64,000 nucleotides of DNA from NCBI GenBank assembly GCA_000442125.1, contig KE546976.1:620001-684000 (forward strand). Direction: 5' to 3'. Source of the stretch: Opeltia flavorubescens (lineage: Eukaryota; Ascomycota; Lecanoromycetes; Teloschistales; Teloschistaceae). Below, in pieces: positions 37,240 through 50,844 of this stretch (the first letter of the stretch is position 1; each line of letters begins with the position of its first letter). The position numbers and the translations under genes were made by a program. The notes below the pieces were generated by a model. That model was given only the letters and a program-made list of their open reading frames with translations. It was not told the DNA's origin and searched no databases.

Positions 37240-38470
37240 CTCTTAAAAAAGGCTAGATTTAATATTTAATCTCGCTTATAAAAGCTTTTATCCTATTTAT
37301 ACTAAAAAAAGACGGTGGATTACGCTTATATATAGATTACCGTAGTTTAAATACGGTAATAATTAAAAATTGGTATCCGCTTCTTTTAATTACTAAAACT
37401 TTAGACCGTTTATATAATATAAAAAAGTTTACGAAAATAGATATATACGATATTTATTACTAGATTAGAATTAAATAAAGAAATAAATAAAAAATAATAT
37501 TTTATATTTAGTATAGATACTTTAAATATTTTATTATATTTTTTAATCTAATAAATACCTTTATAACCTTTTAAATATATATTAATAAAGCGTTAGTAGA
37601 GATAGTTAATATTTTTTATATAATATACCTAGATAATACCCTAGTATATTTAAATTCCGAAAAAAAATACTAGAAGTATATTTATATAATCCTACACTGA
37701 TTCCGTAAATACTAGTTATTCTTAAATTTAAAAAAATATATATTTAATATAGAATTACTAGAATTTCTAAAATATATTATATTATTTAAAAAAGTAAAAA
37801 TAGACTTTAAAAAAATAAATATAATCTAGAGTTAATCTATTCTAAAATTATTTAGGGATATTTAAGTATTTCTAAATCTAATAAATTTCTATTAGCGATT
37901 TATTAAATATTATCCGAAAATTATAATATTTATAACTAATTTATTAATTAGTATAAAGGATAATAAAAAACTAAAGCTATTAAAATAGAATAATACCGTT
38001 TAAAAAACCTTTAAAAAATTAAAAAAAGCTTTTATTATAATACCGTTAATAAAATACTTTAATTTAATATATAAAATCTAAATTAAAAAAAATATTTTAG
38101 ATTTTAATATTTCTAGTATTATAATTTAATTAAATAACAATAGTATTTACTACCTAATAGCTTTCTAGTTAATAAAAATAATAATAATTAAATAAAGTTA
38201 TAAAATTTATAATTAAAAGCTATTTATTATTATTAAAATCTTTAAATATTAGCGGTACTATTTAAAAAAAACCTAATATACTATGAAAATATAATTAAAT
38301 TATAATAATCTAAAGGGATTTATAAATATTAGGCAATTTAATAATAGGTAATAACGCTAGATTATAAAGTTAATAGCTATAGATTTTGAAATCTTCTATT
38401 AAACTAGAAAATCGAACCTAGTAGATCTTTTATTAAAAAGGTTAAATTATTAAAAAATTAATCCTAAAAT
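37240..38470 (+). pseudogene. Gypsy-III: reverse transcriptase and RNase H relic
   Basis: Among the clearest domains in the window. At about 37296-37355 the frame reads [19 protein letters not shown] with the Asp residues intact. Then [19 protein letters not shown] and the YHRIRIK region. The active site reads IYLDNTLVYLNSE near 37624-37665 (YLDD changed to YLDN). The strand/thumb block reads IQVF.NLINFY-like near 37860-37890. RNase H follows at about 38060-38430. Stops are mainly TAG/TAA at expected Q/W sites. The family is related to Gypsy-I but distinct in LTR and sequence. Confidence 0.9.
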
Positions 38471-39079
38471 TTTAACAATGATATTTATATTATATTAAAA
38501 ACTTTTTTTTACTAATAATATATTATTTATACTAGCGGTAGTAAAGAAAATAAGAATAGTATACTTATATAAAAAATATAAAAGAAAATTTAAAAATCTT
38601 TTATTAAAAGCTAATATCTCTAAAAAATTTAATAATAGCCTATCGATCTAAATATCTTATAGTATATTAATACTAATAATATCCTATAAAAGCCCCGTTA
38701 AAAGCTTTTTAAAAGAAAACTTACTTTTTAATAAAAAAAATATAATATATTCTATTATTAAAATAGTTAATTATAAATAGCACGTTTTATATTAAATAAT
38801 AAAAAAAGCTATTTTTAGCGAAATAGTTTATAATAATAGCTCGATAAGTATAAAAAAAATAATTTTATAATTTTAATAAAATAATAATTTTATTATTATT
38901 AAAAAGCGTAATATTAAAAACGTTGATAAAAAAAATTCTAAATATATAAAAGCCGGGTTATAGAATTTAAAAATAAGAAATAAGTTATTACTTTATAAAT
39001 CCTTATATATTCTAAAAGATTCTATTATTTGTATAAAGCTTATAATAAAATATTATAATAACCTTTTAACTAGTTATTT
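38471..39079 (+). other. Gypsy-III: RNase H to integrase linker
   Basis: RIP-mutated spacer between RNase H and integrase. The start of the integrase N-terminal region is probably near 38950-39080 (a LYKSLYILKDS-type stretch). No separate feature seen. Confidence 0.5.
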
Positions 39080-40090
39080 TAAAGTAGAGCGGATAATAAA
39101 GCTGCTTCGCTATTAATATTAATAATTTAATCTAAATAAAAAAATTAAGGAATATATATAGATATATAATATTTATTAATATATAAAAGTATACCGATAT
39201 AAACCGTATAGTAAACTATAATCCTTCCCTATTTCTAATAATCTATACAAAAAAATTACCTTAGATTTCGTAACGGGATTACTATAGTTAAAATACTATA
39301 TAGGTATAGCTAATACTATATTAATAATAGTAGACCGGTATTTAAAGATAGCTATATATATTTTATATATAAAAATAATTAATATAGTAGAATTCGCAGA
39401 TTTATTATTTAAAATAATAATTTATAAAAAAAATACTTTAAAAGATATTATTAGCGATAAAAATTTATTATTTATAAGCGAATTTTGGTTTAAAATCTAC
39501 CACCGCCTAAAAATAAAAAAGAAATTAAATATTATTTTCTATTTATAAATAAATAGTTAAATAAAACGCTGAAATTAATTATTAAAATATTACCTTCGGA
39601 TCTATTTAAATAAGGAGTAATCTAATTAGATAAAAATTCTTCCTATTATAGAATTTATATATAATAATAGTATCTATTCTATTATAAATAAAATACTATT
39701 TCTTTTATAAATTAGGGTATACTTTAATCTAGAATTTAACATTACGGATAATATTTCTAAAAAAAAAGCTTATAAAACTAGTATACTAGTAATAAAAAAA
39801 TATATAAAAAAATTAATAGAATTATATAAAAAACTAAACTAGAAATAATAAAAGGTATAAAAGCGATAAATAAAATACTATAATCGTTTTTATATAAATA
39901 TAGAATTTAATCCAAGCGATATAATATTTTTATTATTAAAAAATTTAAAGTTAAAAAAGCTATTTAAAAAGTTTATTTATTATTATACCGGACTGTATTA
40001 TATTAAAAAATATATTAGTTCCTAAATATATAAATTATTATTACCGCTTAATTCGCGTATTTATAATATCTTTTATATTTTTTTATTAAA
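39080..40090 (+). pseudogene. Gypsy-III: integrase relic
   Basis: Blocks in order: YKPYSKL (about 39196-39216), ITLDFVTGLL (about 39258-39290, first catalytic Asp intact), ILIIVDRYLKIA (about 39322-39357), IISDKNLLFISEFWF (about 39450-39494, second Asp intact), IEFIYNNSIYS (about 39650-39685, catalytic Glu intact), then the C-terminal LLLKNLKLKKLFKKF and IYNIFYIFLL blocks at about 39928-40090. All three DDE residues are still readable despite many stops, so RIP has been milder than in Gypsy-I. Confidence 0.9.
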
Positions 40091-40153
40091 GAAATATTAG
40101 TAAAGAAAAAGGTAAAAGATTTTTTAATACCTACTTCCGGAATTTATAGATAA

Positions 40154-40358
40154 TATTGTATAGAAAGTATAGAGTAAAAGTATTATATTAAAGGTAAAGA
40201 ATTATCTATTTATAGAATCTATAACTTAATAAATATAGGCGCTAAAAAGCGTTAAATCTAATTAAGTAGACTTATTTAAAAGGCCTCCTTTAGGCTATAA
40301 TAGCTATCCAGTCCTACTTACCCTATTAGCTTTTTATTTATATAGTATAACCGTAATA
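40154..40358 (-). repeat. Gypsy-II copy 3 3' LTR (205 bp)
   Basis: Reverse complement orientation. The outer end at 40154 reads TATTGTATAG, keeping a TpG that is TpA (tattatatag) in the 5' LTR. Confidence 0.94.
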
Positions 40359-40359
40359 G

Positions 40360-42060
40360 ATACCGATAATAATTAAAACTATTAGCCTTTAATAATAGGC
40401 TCTTCCTTACTAATAAACAGCTTTTTAGCTTATTCCTACTACTTAATATTAGTATTAGTATTATTAATAGTTTTATTATAATCTAAAGCCGATTCTAGAT
40501 AAAAACGGTATTTATATTCTTCTACTAGTGCTTTAATATTACCTAAATAGTATTTAGGTATCTATTAGTTATCTTTAGGCCTATAATTAACCTAACGAAT
40601 AAGATATTAAATAAAAAAACCTCTACTTTTATAAATATAGCGTTTATAAAAGATTTATTCGATTTTAAACTCTTTATTATTATTAACAACGATTAGAGGT
40701 ATAGATATATAATAGCGCTAATAGGAATTATCGCTAAAATTAGTAATAAACTCTAGATATACTATTAATATTATATTATAAATTTTTATAGTAAGTAGTA
40801 GCTTTAAATAATAAGTTAATAAGTTAATATATTTAATAATTTTAAAGAGACTTATTAATTATTATTTAATCTTTTTAAAAGTAAGCTTTAATATATTATA
40901 GCTTTAATATAAATATATTTTTATAAAATTNTTAANNTNNAANTAAANTANTTAATANTATATATTATAATATTCTTTTATTTTTATTATAGTAAAAATA
41001 ATAGTATCCTTAATATTAATATATATAAACCGGTATTTTTTTATAACTACTAGCGCTATAATATTCCGTACTATAAATATATTTATAAGCTTATTAGTTT
41101 TTAAAATAGTCGGGTTATAGCGATAAACTATTTATATTATAGTTAAAAAAATAGCTAGTTCCTTAATAAAAATATTAATAGGAATTTTAAAGCTTAATAT
41201 ATCTTTTAACTAAATAGCTTATTTAAAGTCTAATAAATATAAAAAATTTAATACTTCGCGAGTTTTAAATCTAAATAATATTTAATTAAGTATTTTAAAT
41301 ATAAAATTATAGTTTATAGAATTATTAAAAACTATTAATATTTATAAAAAAATAGTAGATTATAATCTAGAAATCGTTTAATATAGCGATATAATAGTAT
41401 ATAATAATTTTAATAATTTAATTAAACTATTTTAATATATTATCGATTTATAAATATTAAATAATAGAATATTATAAATTTATTTTTAATACTTTAAATA
41501 TCTAACGCTATAATTAATCTATAAACTTTTTATCGCGATTTAAAATTACTACTTTTAATATACTTTAATTTAGTTTTACTAGTTTATTTAATAGCTATTC
41601 GACTTATTATTTACTATCCTAAATAGATTTTTTAAATATATAAATAACTACTTTAATAAATTTATTTATTATTAATATATAATAATTATATCCTTTATAT
41701 AATTTTAGTAGAATAAAAATAAAATTAATAATAAATATATAAAACGGTTTTACCGGGTTAAATACTAGTTATAGAACTCTATATAGGCGGTAATAAAATA
41801 TTTAGTTAATTTAATACTACGGATAGTAATAAATAAACTTATATAACTTTATTAATATATTATATATATAAAGGCCTTCTATTAAGTATTAATACGTACG
41901 TATATAACTAGGGTAGCCTATTTTATTATATACTAGCTAGAATATTTCTTTTTTTATATCCGTAGGTATTACTAAATATAAATTTTATTTATTATTATTA
42001 AAATAGAGTAGCGTATTAATAATATAATATAATAGTTTAATAATATTATTATTTAATTTT
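40360..42060 (-). pseudogene. Gypsy-II copy 3: integrase relic and tail
   Basis: Reverse complement of copy 2 30380-31960. The block for FYTL-IDFI is at about 41700-41760. The C-terminal region includes a run of scattered undetermined bases at 40931-40965, which breaks the comparison there. Confidence 0.8.
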
Positions 42061-42199
42061 ATATTAACTTTAACGGACTTTTTAACTTTAATTTAATAGC
42101 TTTCTTTTATATATCTATTAATTAATTATTAACGGAATTTAACTAATATTTCTATTAGATTTATTAGAAAATAATATATTATAAAAGCCTTTATATCTA

Positions 42200-42760
42200 G
42201 TAATTTATTTATTTCTAAACGGTATTTATAGCTAGCGAGCTTTAATAATATATCTAGAACTATATTTATAACCCTAGGCTTATAATAAATATTAAATCTA
42301 AAACGTTAAAAATATTCAGAAACTTATATTAAAGAAAAATTAAAATTTTCTATAAATATTATATTTAGGCTAGTCTAATATAAAATATTAACTATAATAG
42401 AATAATCTATATAAATAATAATAATATATTTAACTACTTTAATTATATAACGGATCCTTTTAACTATTTAAATAATATTTATAACCTCTAATTCTATAGG
42501 CTAATAATATATTTTAGTATCTAATAATAAATAGTTAAAAAATAGAATCGATTATTTAAATTTCTATTTAAGTTTTTTATTTATTTTATAAATAGCTTTA
42601 TTTATATTATAATAGATATAGATTATAAAACCGAATTTTTTATTAATATCTAGATTTATATATAGTATTAAGCTTTTATTAAAATAGACTAGGATTAATA
42701 ATAATAAAAAAAGCTTTTATAAATAATAAAATATATTAAATTTTTAAGGTATAAATACTA
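42200..42760 (-). pseudogene. Gypsy-II copy 3: RNase H relic
   Basis: Reverse complement of copy 2's RNase H. The DLDASKKFGF-type block is at about 42615-42655 on the minus strand. The TDH-type and HKPGK-type blocks follow leftward. Confidence 0.8.
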
Positions 42761-42769
42761 TTAGTAAAT

Positions 42770-44100
42770 TTTAGGCAGTAGCTTTTTTATAAATATTACC
42801 TTTAATAGTATAATCGCGGTTTATATAAATTTTATATTTTTAAAATAGTTTTATAATAATTATATAATTATTAATATACTATTAAAGGTATTCTATTAAA
42901 TTTAAATATTTTTTAAATTATTAAAATATACGTAGAAATAAAAGCTTTAAAATTATTTCTAGTTTATTTTTTATAATAATAAATCTAAAAGTATTAATCT
43001 TTTAGCCTAATAGATATAAAGATATATAGCTAATAAACAATTTTATAGATAATAAATATAAATTTATAGTATTAAACGTACTAAAAATTTAATTAAAATA
43101 TTCCGCGTATTCTTTTGTTAAAAAGGAAAAAACTATAATATTATTAATATAGATTTTATAAAAAAAGTAAGGTAAGTATAAAATTCTATTTATTATCTAT
43201 TATATATAAGTTAATAAATTATAATAGCCTATTATTAGTATTTTAAACGTTTTTTACTTTTAATATAAAACTATTATTAAATAATAGCGATACTATTAGT
43301 TAATCTACTATTAATAGAAGAAATTTATAAAATTAACTATAAAAAGGATTTTAGCGCTATAAATTTATACTAAAATTTCCGTTTATAATAAAACTAAATA
43401 GATATCTAATATTATAATTTTATTAAATACCCGAATATTAATAATAATATAGCCTAATTTTAATTAGTATTTTTTTAAACTATAAAATAAAGAAATAAAA
43501 ATAAGATAATTATAATAGTTTATTCTATTCAATTTTATTTATAAAACTTATTAAAGGTTCTATTAATAACCTTTTTATTATAAATACTAATAAAATATAT
43601 ATAAATTTACTCGGACTTATAGATCTATTTTTAGTTTTATATTAATAGAATATTTATATACTTTAATTCCGGTATATTAATTATATTACTAGTATTTTAT
43701 TATAAGCGTAGGTAGTATTTAATTAAAATAGCTAAAATAGTTTATTTAGTTTATATTCTAAAGATCGTTATTTTTATAAAATATACTATTTTTATTTAAT
43801 AATTAAAATTAATAAGTAGTATAACGGCGGTATTTAGTATTATAATAGCTATTATAACGGCTATTATATAGTATTTAAAATTTTTTAAAAACTATTCGAG
43901 CTTTCGTTTTAATATTTTAATAGCTAGTTTATAATTTTTAAAACTAATTTAATAGTATTTATTAATTTTATATTTTTAAATAGTATTTAGCTAAATTTTT
44001 ATAATTAATTAAATAAAAAATAGCGAATCGTTTTTAATATAGATTTATTTAAATATATAATCTATAATATATATATAGTTAGTAAGAATATTTAAAATTT
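42770..44100 (-). pseudogene. Gypsy-II copy 3: reverse transcriptase relic
   Basis: Reverse complement of copy 2 28400-29520; the YIDD-type block lies near 43110-43160. It is as decayed as copy 2. Confidence 0.72.
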
Positions 44101-47100
44101 TTAATTTATAAATAAAATTATAGTTTTATAGAAAATTTAGAAAATTTTAATATAAACTAGCGATATTAATAGTTTTACTAGCGTATAATAGTACTATAAT
44201 ATATTAAATACTATAAATAATAGTATTTTTTCTAGTACTTTTAATACTAATAGCGATTAATATTATTATATTATTATAAAAGCTAATAATTATTATATTT
44301 ATAGATAAATATATATTAATATTTTTAAATTTTATAATATCGATATTAATAAATATATTAACGCTTAAATTATCTACTAGATAAAATTTATATATAATAA
44401 TAGTAAGTTTTATAATTCTTTTATTAGATATAAAAATTTCGATAATTATAAATTTAATAATATTATATTATTTTTACTAATACCTTTAATATTTATTAAA
44501 GCTAGTATTTTCTAAATTATAATATATAGTAATTATTTTAATAGAAATTTTCGGTTAATTAAGCTTATTATATCGTTTATATTCTAATAAAAGCTATAGT
44601 TTTTAATATTTAATTATAAGCGAATCTTTACGGTTATATAATAATATTTTTAAAAAATAAAGTTTATTATTAATATATTTTTTATAGTTAAATAAATTAA
44701 TTAAAGTATTTATAATAGTAGTTATTTAATAATTTCTAATTCAATAATTTTTAATATATTTTTAGATAATTTAACCGGTTTTTAATAAATTTACGTTAAT
44801 ATTAGTAAAACGTTTAGTTTAATAGTTAGCTTAACTATAGTAACTATAATTAGAAGTAATTTTTTATTATAACCGGAATATAGATAATAATATAAAACAT
44901 TATTTAATTTAAAAATTTCGCTATATTTATTATATTAATATATTTTAATTAATTCGAGTTTTATATACTTTATTATAATAAAATAAAATTTTATTATATT
45001 ATTATATTAGTTAGAATTTTTAATAATAGTATATAGAATTTTATTAAGCTTTTTATTTATTATATATTTAGCTTTAGTAAAGTTTATTAATTAATAGAAG
45101 CCGTTTTTATAATTCTAATACTATTCTATTTTATCGTCTAGAACCTGCTTACTAGAAGCTTTTTATTAGAAGTAGGCTCGTTAATTATTTAGCTAGCGGC
45201 TTTTATATAAATTCCGGCTATTATTATACTATTAATAGCTATAATTTTACTAATTTCTAGTTTAATTTTATTATAATAGAGTTATAGCTTTAGATGGAAA
45301 CTATTAATAATTATTTTAAATAGTACGCTAACTATTTTATATACTAGGCTCGCTTTTAATTAGTAGAGTTTATAAAACCGTAGAAAAATTCTAGTATTAG
45401 TATATAATAGGAAATATATTCGGTTAGTTTTTTTATATATAGTTCGGGTATATAAATAGATATTTAAATATATAAAATAGGTTATTTTATAGCAGCTAGT
45501 ATATTACTACTTTTTTATATTATTTATCTTTATTTTTTTATAAAAAATTTAGTTTTAGTATTTTATAATTTTTATTATTATTATAAATATCGAATTAATT
45601 ATTCTTTTTATTTCGAAGAAATTTATAAAAGGTTTTAATAATAATTATTATAATTTTATTTAAAATTAATATTTATAGTTAAATATTAAAATATTTAATA
45701 TTAATTATTATTTAAATATTTTTAATAGATATTATTTTTATATTTTTTACTTTAATAATAATATTATTAAAATATTTTAAAAGGTTCTTTTAAGTTTATA
45801 TATTATTAATAGTATAGTATATCTATTCTAGTTATACTAGTAAAATAGATAGTAACTCGCTAAAATAGTTTTTAAAAAATAGGTATTATAGTTTAATACT
45901 ATTATTTAATTATAATACTTTATAAATAAATTTACTAATTAAAATAATAAATTATATAATTATTTTATTTTATAAGTAAAAATCTAGATTATAATATATT
46001 AATAATATATCTATTATTTTATATTTAATTTTTATATATTATATAAAAGCGTATATATTATAATAGATATTATATAATTTTATAAACTTTATAAGCGGTT
46101 TATTACTATTTAATTAAAATAAATTAATATTATAAGCTCTTTATTATAATTTAATAATTAACAGTATAATAATTAAGTTTATTAGTATAATAATTATTTA
46201 ATTCTAGAAATTTTATATAAAAAATCCTAGTAATTAAACTAGACGGGCGTTTATAAGTAGTTATCTATTTAAAGGAGTTTATTATTATTATAGCGGATTA
46301 TTATTATTTATAAATCTACTTTATTATTATTATAGTAGAATTTCTACTATATCTAGCGGTAGTATAATACTCCTTTCCGATTTTATTAAATAAAGTAGGC
46401 TAGATTTAGTACTAGAAATATAATTTCGCTATTTAAATATATTAACAAATTTAATAATACTTATAAATTTATTAAACTATTATATATTTTTTTATAAATT
46501 TAAAAAATAAAAATAAAGATTTAAATTATTTTAAATAAAATTTATAACTAGCTTTTAAATATAAATTTAAAAGTTTTTATATTTAAAAATTATAATAATA
46601 TTATTATAGAAATCGCTTATTATTTTAGTAAAGATTTATAGATACTCGCTCTAGTTTATAAAGTAACTAGCGATAAAAGCTATACTAGCTTTTATTATAC
46701 TAGTTTAAGTTATTTAATTACTAAAAAATTCCTATATTAAAAAACGGTATAGGCCTAGACTTTTTTTATAAATATAGTCGGTATAAGCTCTAAAGATTAT
46801 TATAAAGGCCTAATTCTATTTTAAAAATTATTTAATATACTTTTAGAACTTTTTAATATAAAAAACAGCTATAATAAAAGCTAGTATAATAACGAGGTTA
46901 GTTAAGTTTTTTAAGTTATTATAAAAGATATTTAAAACTTTACTAAAAGGATTAGAAACTAGAGTATATTTTAATTAACTCTATTAACCGAATATTAATA
47001 TAAAAATAGTAGTTTAATAAATAGAANAGTATTAGATTTATTTAAAAGATCTAGTACTATATAATAATTAATAGTATATATATACGGAAGTTAATAGTAC

Positions 47101-47136
47101 TATATTTTATATAAATTACCTTTAATTACTACTATT
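44101..47136 (-). pseudogene. Gypsy-II copy 3: gag-like, protease and leader region
   Basis: Reverse complement of copy 2 25189-28240; the protease-like block is at about 44150-44620. Sub-blocks such as the one at 46270-46400 match copy 1 9520-9660. One undetermined base at 47027. Confidence 0.6.
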
Positions 47137-47341
47137 TATTATATAGGAAGTATAGAATAATAATATTATATTAAAGGTAAAGAATTATCTACCTATAGAA
47201 TCTATAACTAAATAAATATAGGCGCTAAAAGGCGCTAAACCTAATTAGGTGGACTTACTTAAAAGGCCTCCTTCGGGCCACGGTAGCTATCCAGCCCTAC
47301 CTACCCTATCAGCCTTCTGCCTATACAGTATAGCCGCAATA
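47137..47341 (-). repeat. Gypsy-II copy 3 5' LTR (205 bp)
   Basis: Reverse orientation. The outer half (47260-47341) is almost unmutated and GC-richer (ggccacggtagctatccagc), the inner half mutated. Confidence 0.94.
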
Positions 47342-47848
47342 GATAACAAGTTAGAATAAAAGGTAGAAATAATTCTAGATAAGCGTATTAAAAGATCTAA
47401 AAATAAGGCGGAATAGTATTTAATTAGCTAAGTAGGTTAATTAAAGGAATATAATTTATAGTAGCTAAAATTAAATCTAGTAAATATTAAAAACCTAGTA
47501 AAAAAATTTAATTAAAGCTATAAAAAATTATCGAAGAAATATAAAAGAAAAAACTAAATATTTTAATTATACTAGCCGCTATTTCTTTTAAAATTTTTAA
47601 TAAGCCTTTTATAGACTTTATTAGTATTATATTTAAATAAAAAATAGATATAAAAAAAAATAATATAAATAATAAAATTTATATTAAATTTTTAAAAACT
47701 AATTAATTTATTTAAAAAAAATTTATTAATATAAATTAAAAATAAATTTAAAATAGTAAATAGAGTTTATTAAATTAAAATTTAAGCCTATTTAATAAAA
47801 AAAGCGTTTACTAATAGCTATATCCTATTTAATCTTTTTATACTACGT

Positions 47849-47898
47849 TTTTTTATTTTATAACTCGCTATACTTTTTTATTCTATAACTCGCTATAT
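47849..47898 (+). repeat. 25-bp tandem repeat, two units plus degenerate flanks
   Basis: Units 47849-47873 and 47874-47898 differ at two positions only; both carry tataactcgctata. Related T-run-led partial units follow to about 47960. Confidence 0.9.
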
Positions 47899-48545
47899 TT
47901 TTTTATAATTTACCGCGCTTTTTTATATTAATAAGCTCTCGGTCTATTTTTTTATATTAGTTTTATTAATTAATAAAATTTGATTAACGATTTTACTAAT
48001 AATTTTATAATAATAAAAAATAATATTATTTTTTAAAGTTTTCGGTATTTTAAAAGTTTTAAATATTTTTAAAATTTTTAAAATTTAAAAACTTTAAGGC
48101 CCCTTTTATAATATTAGATAAANCTATTTTATTAGTATAATAAATAGTTTAAAAGATAAAGGTTTTATATTAAAGGTTCCTTTTTCCCTATTATATATAT
48201 TCTTCTTTATATTCTCTTTATTAGTATTTCTATTAGTAGTTTATTTCCTTCGTTAATATTTCTATTAGTAGTTTACTACTGGTTTAATATAAAGAAAAAT
48301 TAGTAATTATAAAAATATTATTAGCGTTAGAAATTTAAGAGAACTAATAATTAAAGTAGTATTATTTAATTAAAAAAGTATTATTTAATTTATTCTATCT
48401 TTTTTAAAAATATTATTTAATTTATTCTTTTCTTTTTTAAAATACTATAGTCGAAGTTTTATCTAAAATATTATAGCTAAAGCCGTTTTTTATTACTATA
48501 CTAATCTTTATATATTTTAGACTAATTTAAAAGCGATAAAATAGA

Positions 48546-48592
48546 ATATAAATCTATAATTTATAATATTAAAGTAAATTATAGATTTATAT
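48546..48592. repeat. Perfect hairpin with 18-bp arms
   Basis: Arms atataaatctataattta (48546-48563) and taaattatagatttatat (48575-48592) are exact inverted repeats with an 11-base spacer. In DNA whose two strands are mutated independently, an intact 18-bp inverted repeat is unusual. Confidence 0.93.
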
Positions 48593-50833
48593 CTACTTTT
48601 TATTAAATCGTACCTTTAAGTTAGCCGTTCTCCGCCGTATTTTCTCCGCTCGCCGGTATAACTATTACTTTTATTTTTCTATTTAATTTAGAGTTATTTT
48701 TAGTTTTAATAAATTATTTAATTAGATAAATAATAAAAGATAATCTATAACAGTCGGCGCTTTAATACTTTACTTTAGGGGCTTTAATAAAGCCGGGTTT
48801 TAAAACCGTTAAAAGAAGTTAATAGAGAATAATAGAATTTAGTATAATAAATATAAATATATTAGGTTTAATAAGCTAGCCGGCCTTTTTATAAGAATAG
48901 ACTATTTTTAATTAATTTAGCTACTACTTAAAACCCTTTTTGAATTATTATTAGAAACCGACTATCGTTTTAGATTTAAATAAAATTTTTACCAAAGCTA
49001 AACGGTATAATAGGCTACTATCTTATACTATTTAACTACCGACTGGTTTAAAGCGAAGTTATTAAAAAAATCGACTTTTAAAAATATATAAGGTAATATT
49101 AAAAGCTCTAGTATAAATTTAATAATAAATCTAGCGGAAAAATTAATTAGTATTAAATTTGAATAAATTACTACTAAAAATTATATAAAAAATAATAAAA
49201 GCCGTATTAAATTTTATTAACTAAGTTTTTAGCTATTAAATACTGCTTCTATTATAGGAGGTATTCTATTTAAAGGTAATTAACTAAAATTTAATAGTAA
49301 AATTTTATTATACTAGCTATAAGTCGATAATAAATAAGTTAAAAGTAAAAAACTTAATAATAATTTACTATAATATAGTAGAAATTTATTTTTATTACTA
49401 CTAAATACTATAAATTCAGATTATTTTTTTTTCTTTTTATTTCTTTTATCCACGCCGTTTAAATAAACCTTCTCTCCTTATAAAGAAATACTTACCGTAT
49501 AAAAGCTATTAAAGCGAGTAGAATTAAATATATAGATTTATTTATAAAATTCCTAATTTTATAAAAATTCTTAAAATCTATTATTAAATTTTTCGAGACT
49601 TTAAAATAGAACCTCTTTTATTAAAAAACTTAGGAAAAAATTTTTACTTTAATCTATAAATAGATTTTAGCCGTAAGAAAATAAATTTAAGCTTAAATAA
49701 AAAAAATAATAAACTTCTATAAATATAGATAATTAATAACCCGTATATAATATACTATTTTTTTATTTTAACTCGCGTACTTATTATTTAAAATTATAGA
49801 TTTTTTAACGAAAGTTTTTCTATTTAATAAAATTCCGGCGGGTCTCGCGTAAAAACTCGTTATTATAAACTAATAATAGATTAATTTAACTATTAATTAA
49901 GTTTATATTTTAATTATAAGTTTAAAGATTCCAAGCTATTTTTATTAATTTTTTATTTATAGAGGGTATAGAGTTCTATTTTTAAATAGTATCTAAATAT
50001 TTTTAAATATATTTAAAATATTTTTATACTATTAGCTATATAAAGTAAAAAACTTAAATAGAGTTAATATAAAATAACCGATATATTAATAAACTTATTA
50101 CTAAATAACTTTAAATATTTTTATAATTTTAGCGGTATATATAATATAGAGGCTCTATATACTCCTTCCGGTATAATATATATAGAACCTTATTATTAAA
50201 AAATATAGCCCCTAATAGTACGCGGAAGTAACGGCTATATAGTAAAAGCTTTATATTAGATTAGATTTATAATTTAAATAATTATTTAAATTTTAAATTA
50301 TTATATAAAGGTTTTATCTATTAAGAAATAAAAATAAAAATAAAAGAAATTTATTATTAATATTTTTAAAAGCTTTACTACTAACGGATTTACTACTATT
50401 AAATAAACTACTAGATATTATAATACCTACGATAACTAGTAAAAAAGGAAAAAAAAAAGATTTTTATAAAAGTCTATATTTATCTATTAGTACGATTACT
50501 AGTCCCTCCTATATTATACTAGAGTAAAGCCTATATATTAAATAAAAAAGGGTTTTAAATTCCTTTAACTATAATAACGCTATAATATTTTTTCTACCGT
50601 TTTCCTACTAATAAAGGTATATATAATACCGTAAGCCCTTAATAGGCCTTTAGTATAATATTAATAATAGGAAAATAAGAAAAGTTAGTAACTATTTTTA
50701 CGGTTAATAGTATTATTATAAATAATTCTTTTTTTTTTTTTACCGGGTTTTAGATAGTTTTTAATAAGTATTTATTTAAATATTCCGGATAGCTTAAATT
50801 ACTTCTAAACCTCGATACTAAAATTAATATTTT

Positions 50834-50844
50834 AAAGAAGGAGA
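50834..50844 (+). promoter_or_regulatory. Gypsy-III polypurine tract
   Basis: aaagaaggaga lies four bases before the 3' LTR start at 50849. This is the expected place for the primer of second-strand synthesis. Confidence 0.65.

Larger units (their letters stand above)
40154..47341 (-). mobile_element. Gypsy-II copy 3: full-length LTR retrotransposon (7188 bp, minus strand)
   Basis: Two 205-bp LTRs in reverse orientation and the target duplication gataa (40149-40153, 47342-47346). Same internal order as copy 2. It shows most clearly that the LTR termini are TATTG...CAATA. It is inserted in the chromodomain end of Gypsy-III. Confidence 0.94.
40091..47570 (+). pseudogene. Gypsy-III: chromodomain relic, split by Gypsy-II copy 3
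   Basis: The first part is 40091-40153; after the 7.2-kb insertion and its duplicated target it continues at 47347. The continued frame reads VEIILDKRIKRSKNKAE*YLI and then a VGYxxE-like and NLVNIKNLVKKF stretch (47365-47520). This fits the chromodomain pattern of an EVExILD start, a YLVKWxGY strand and a C-terminal helix. It belongs to the integrase end. Confidence 0.75.
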
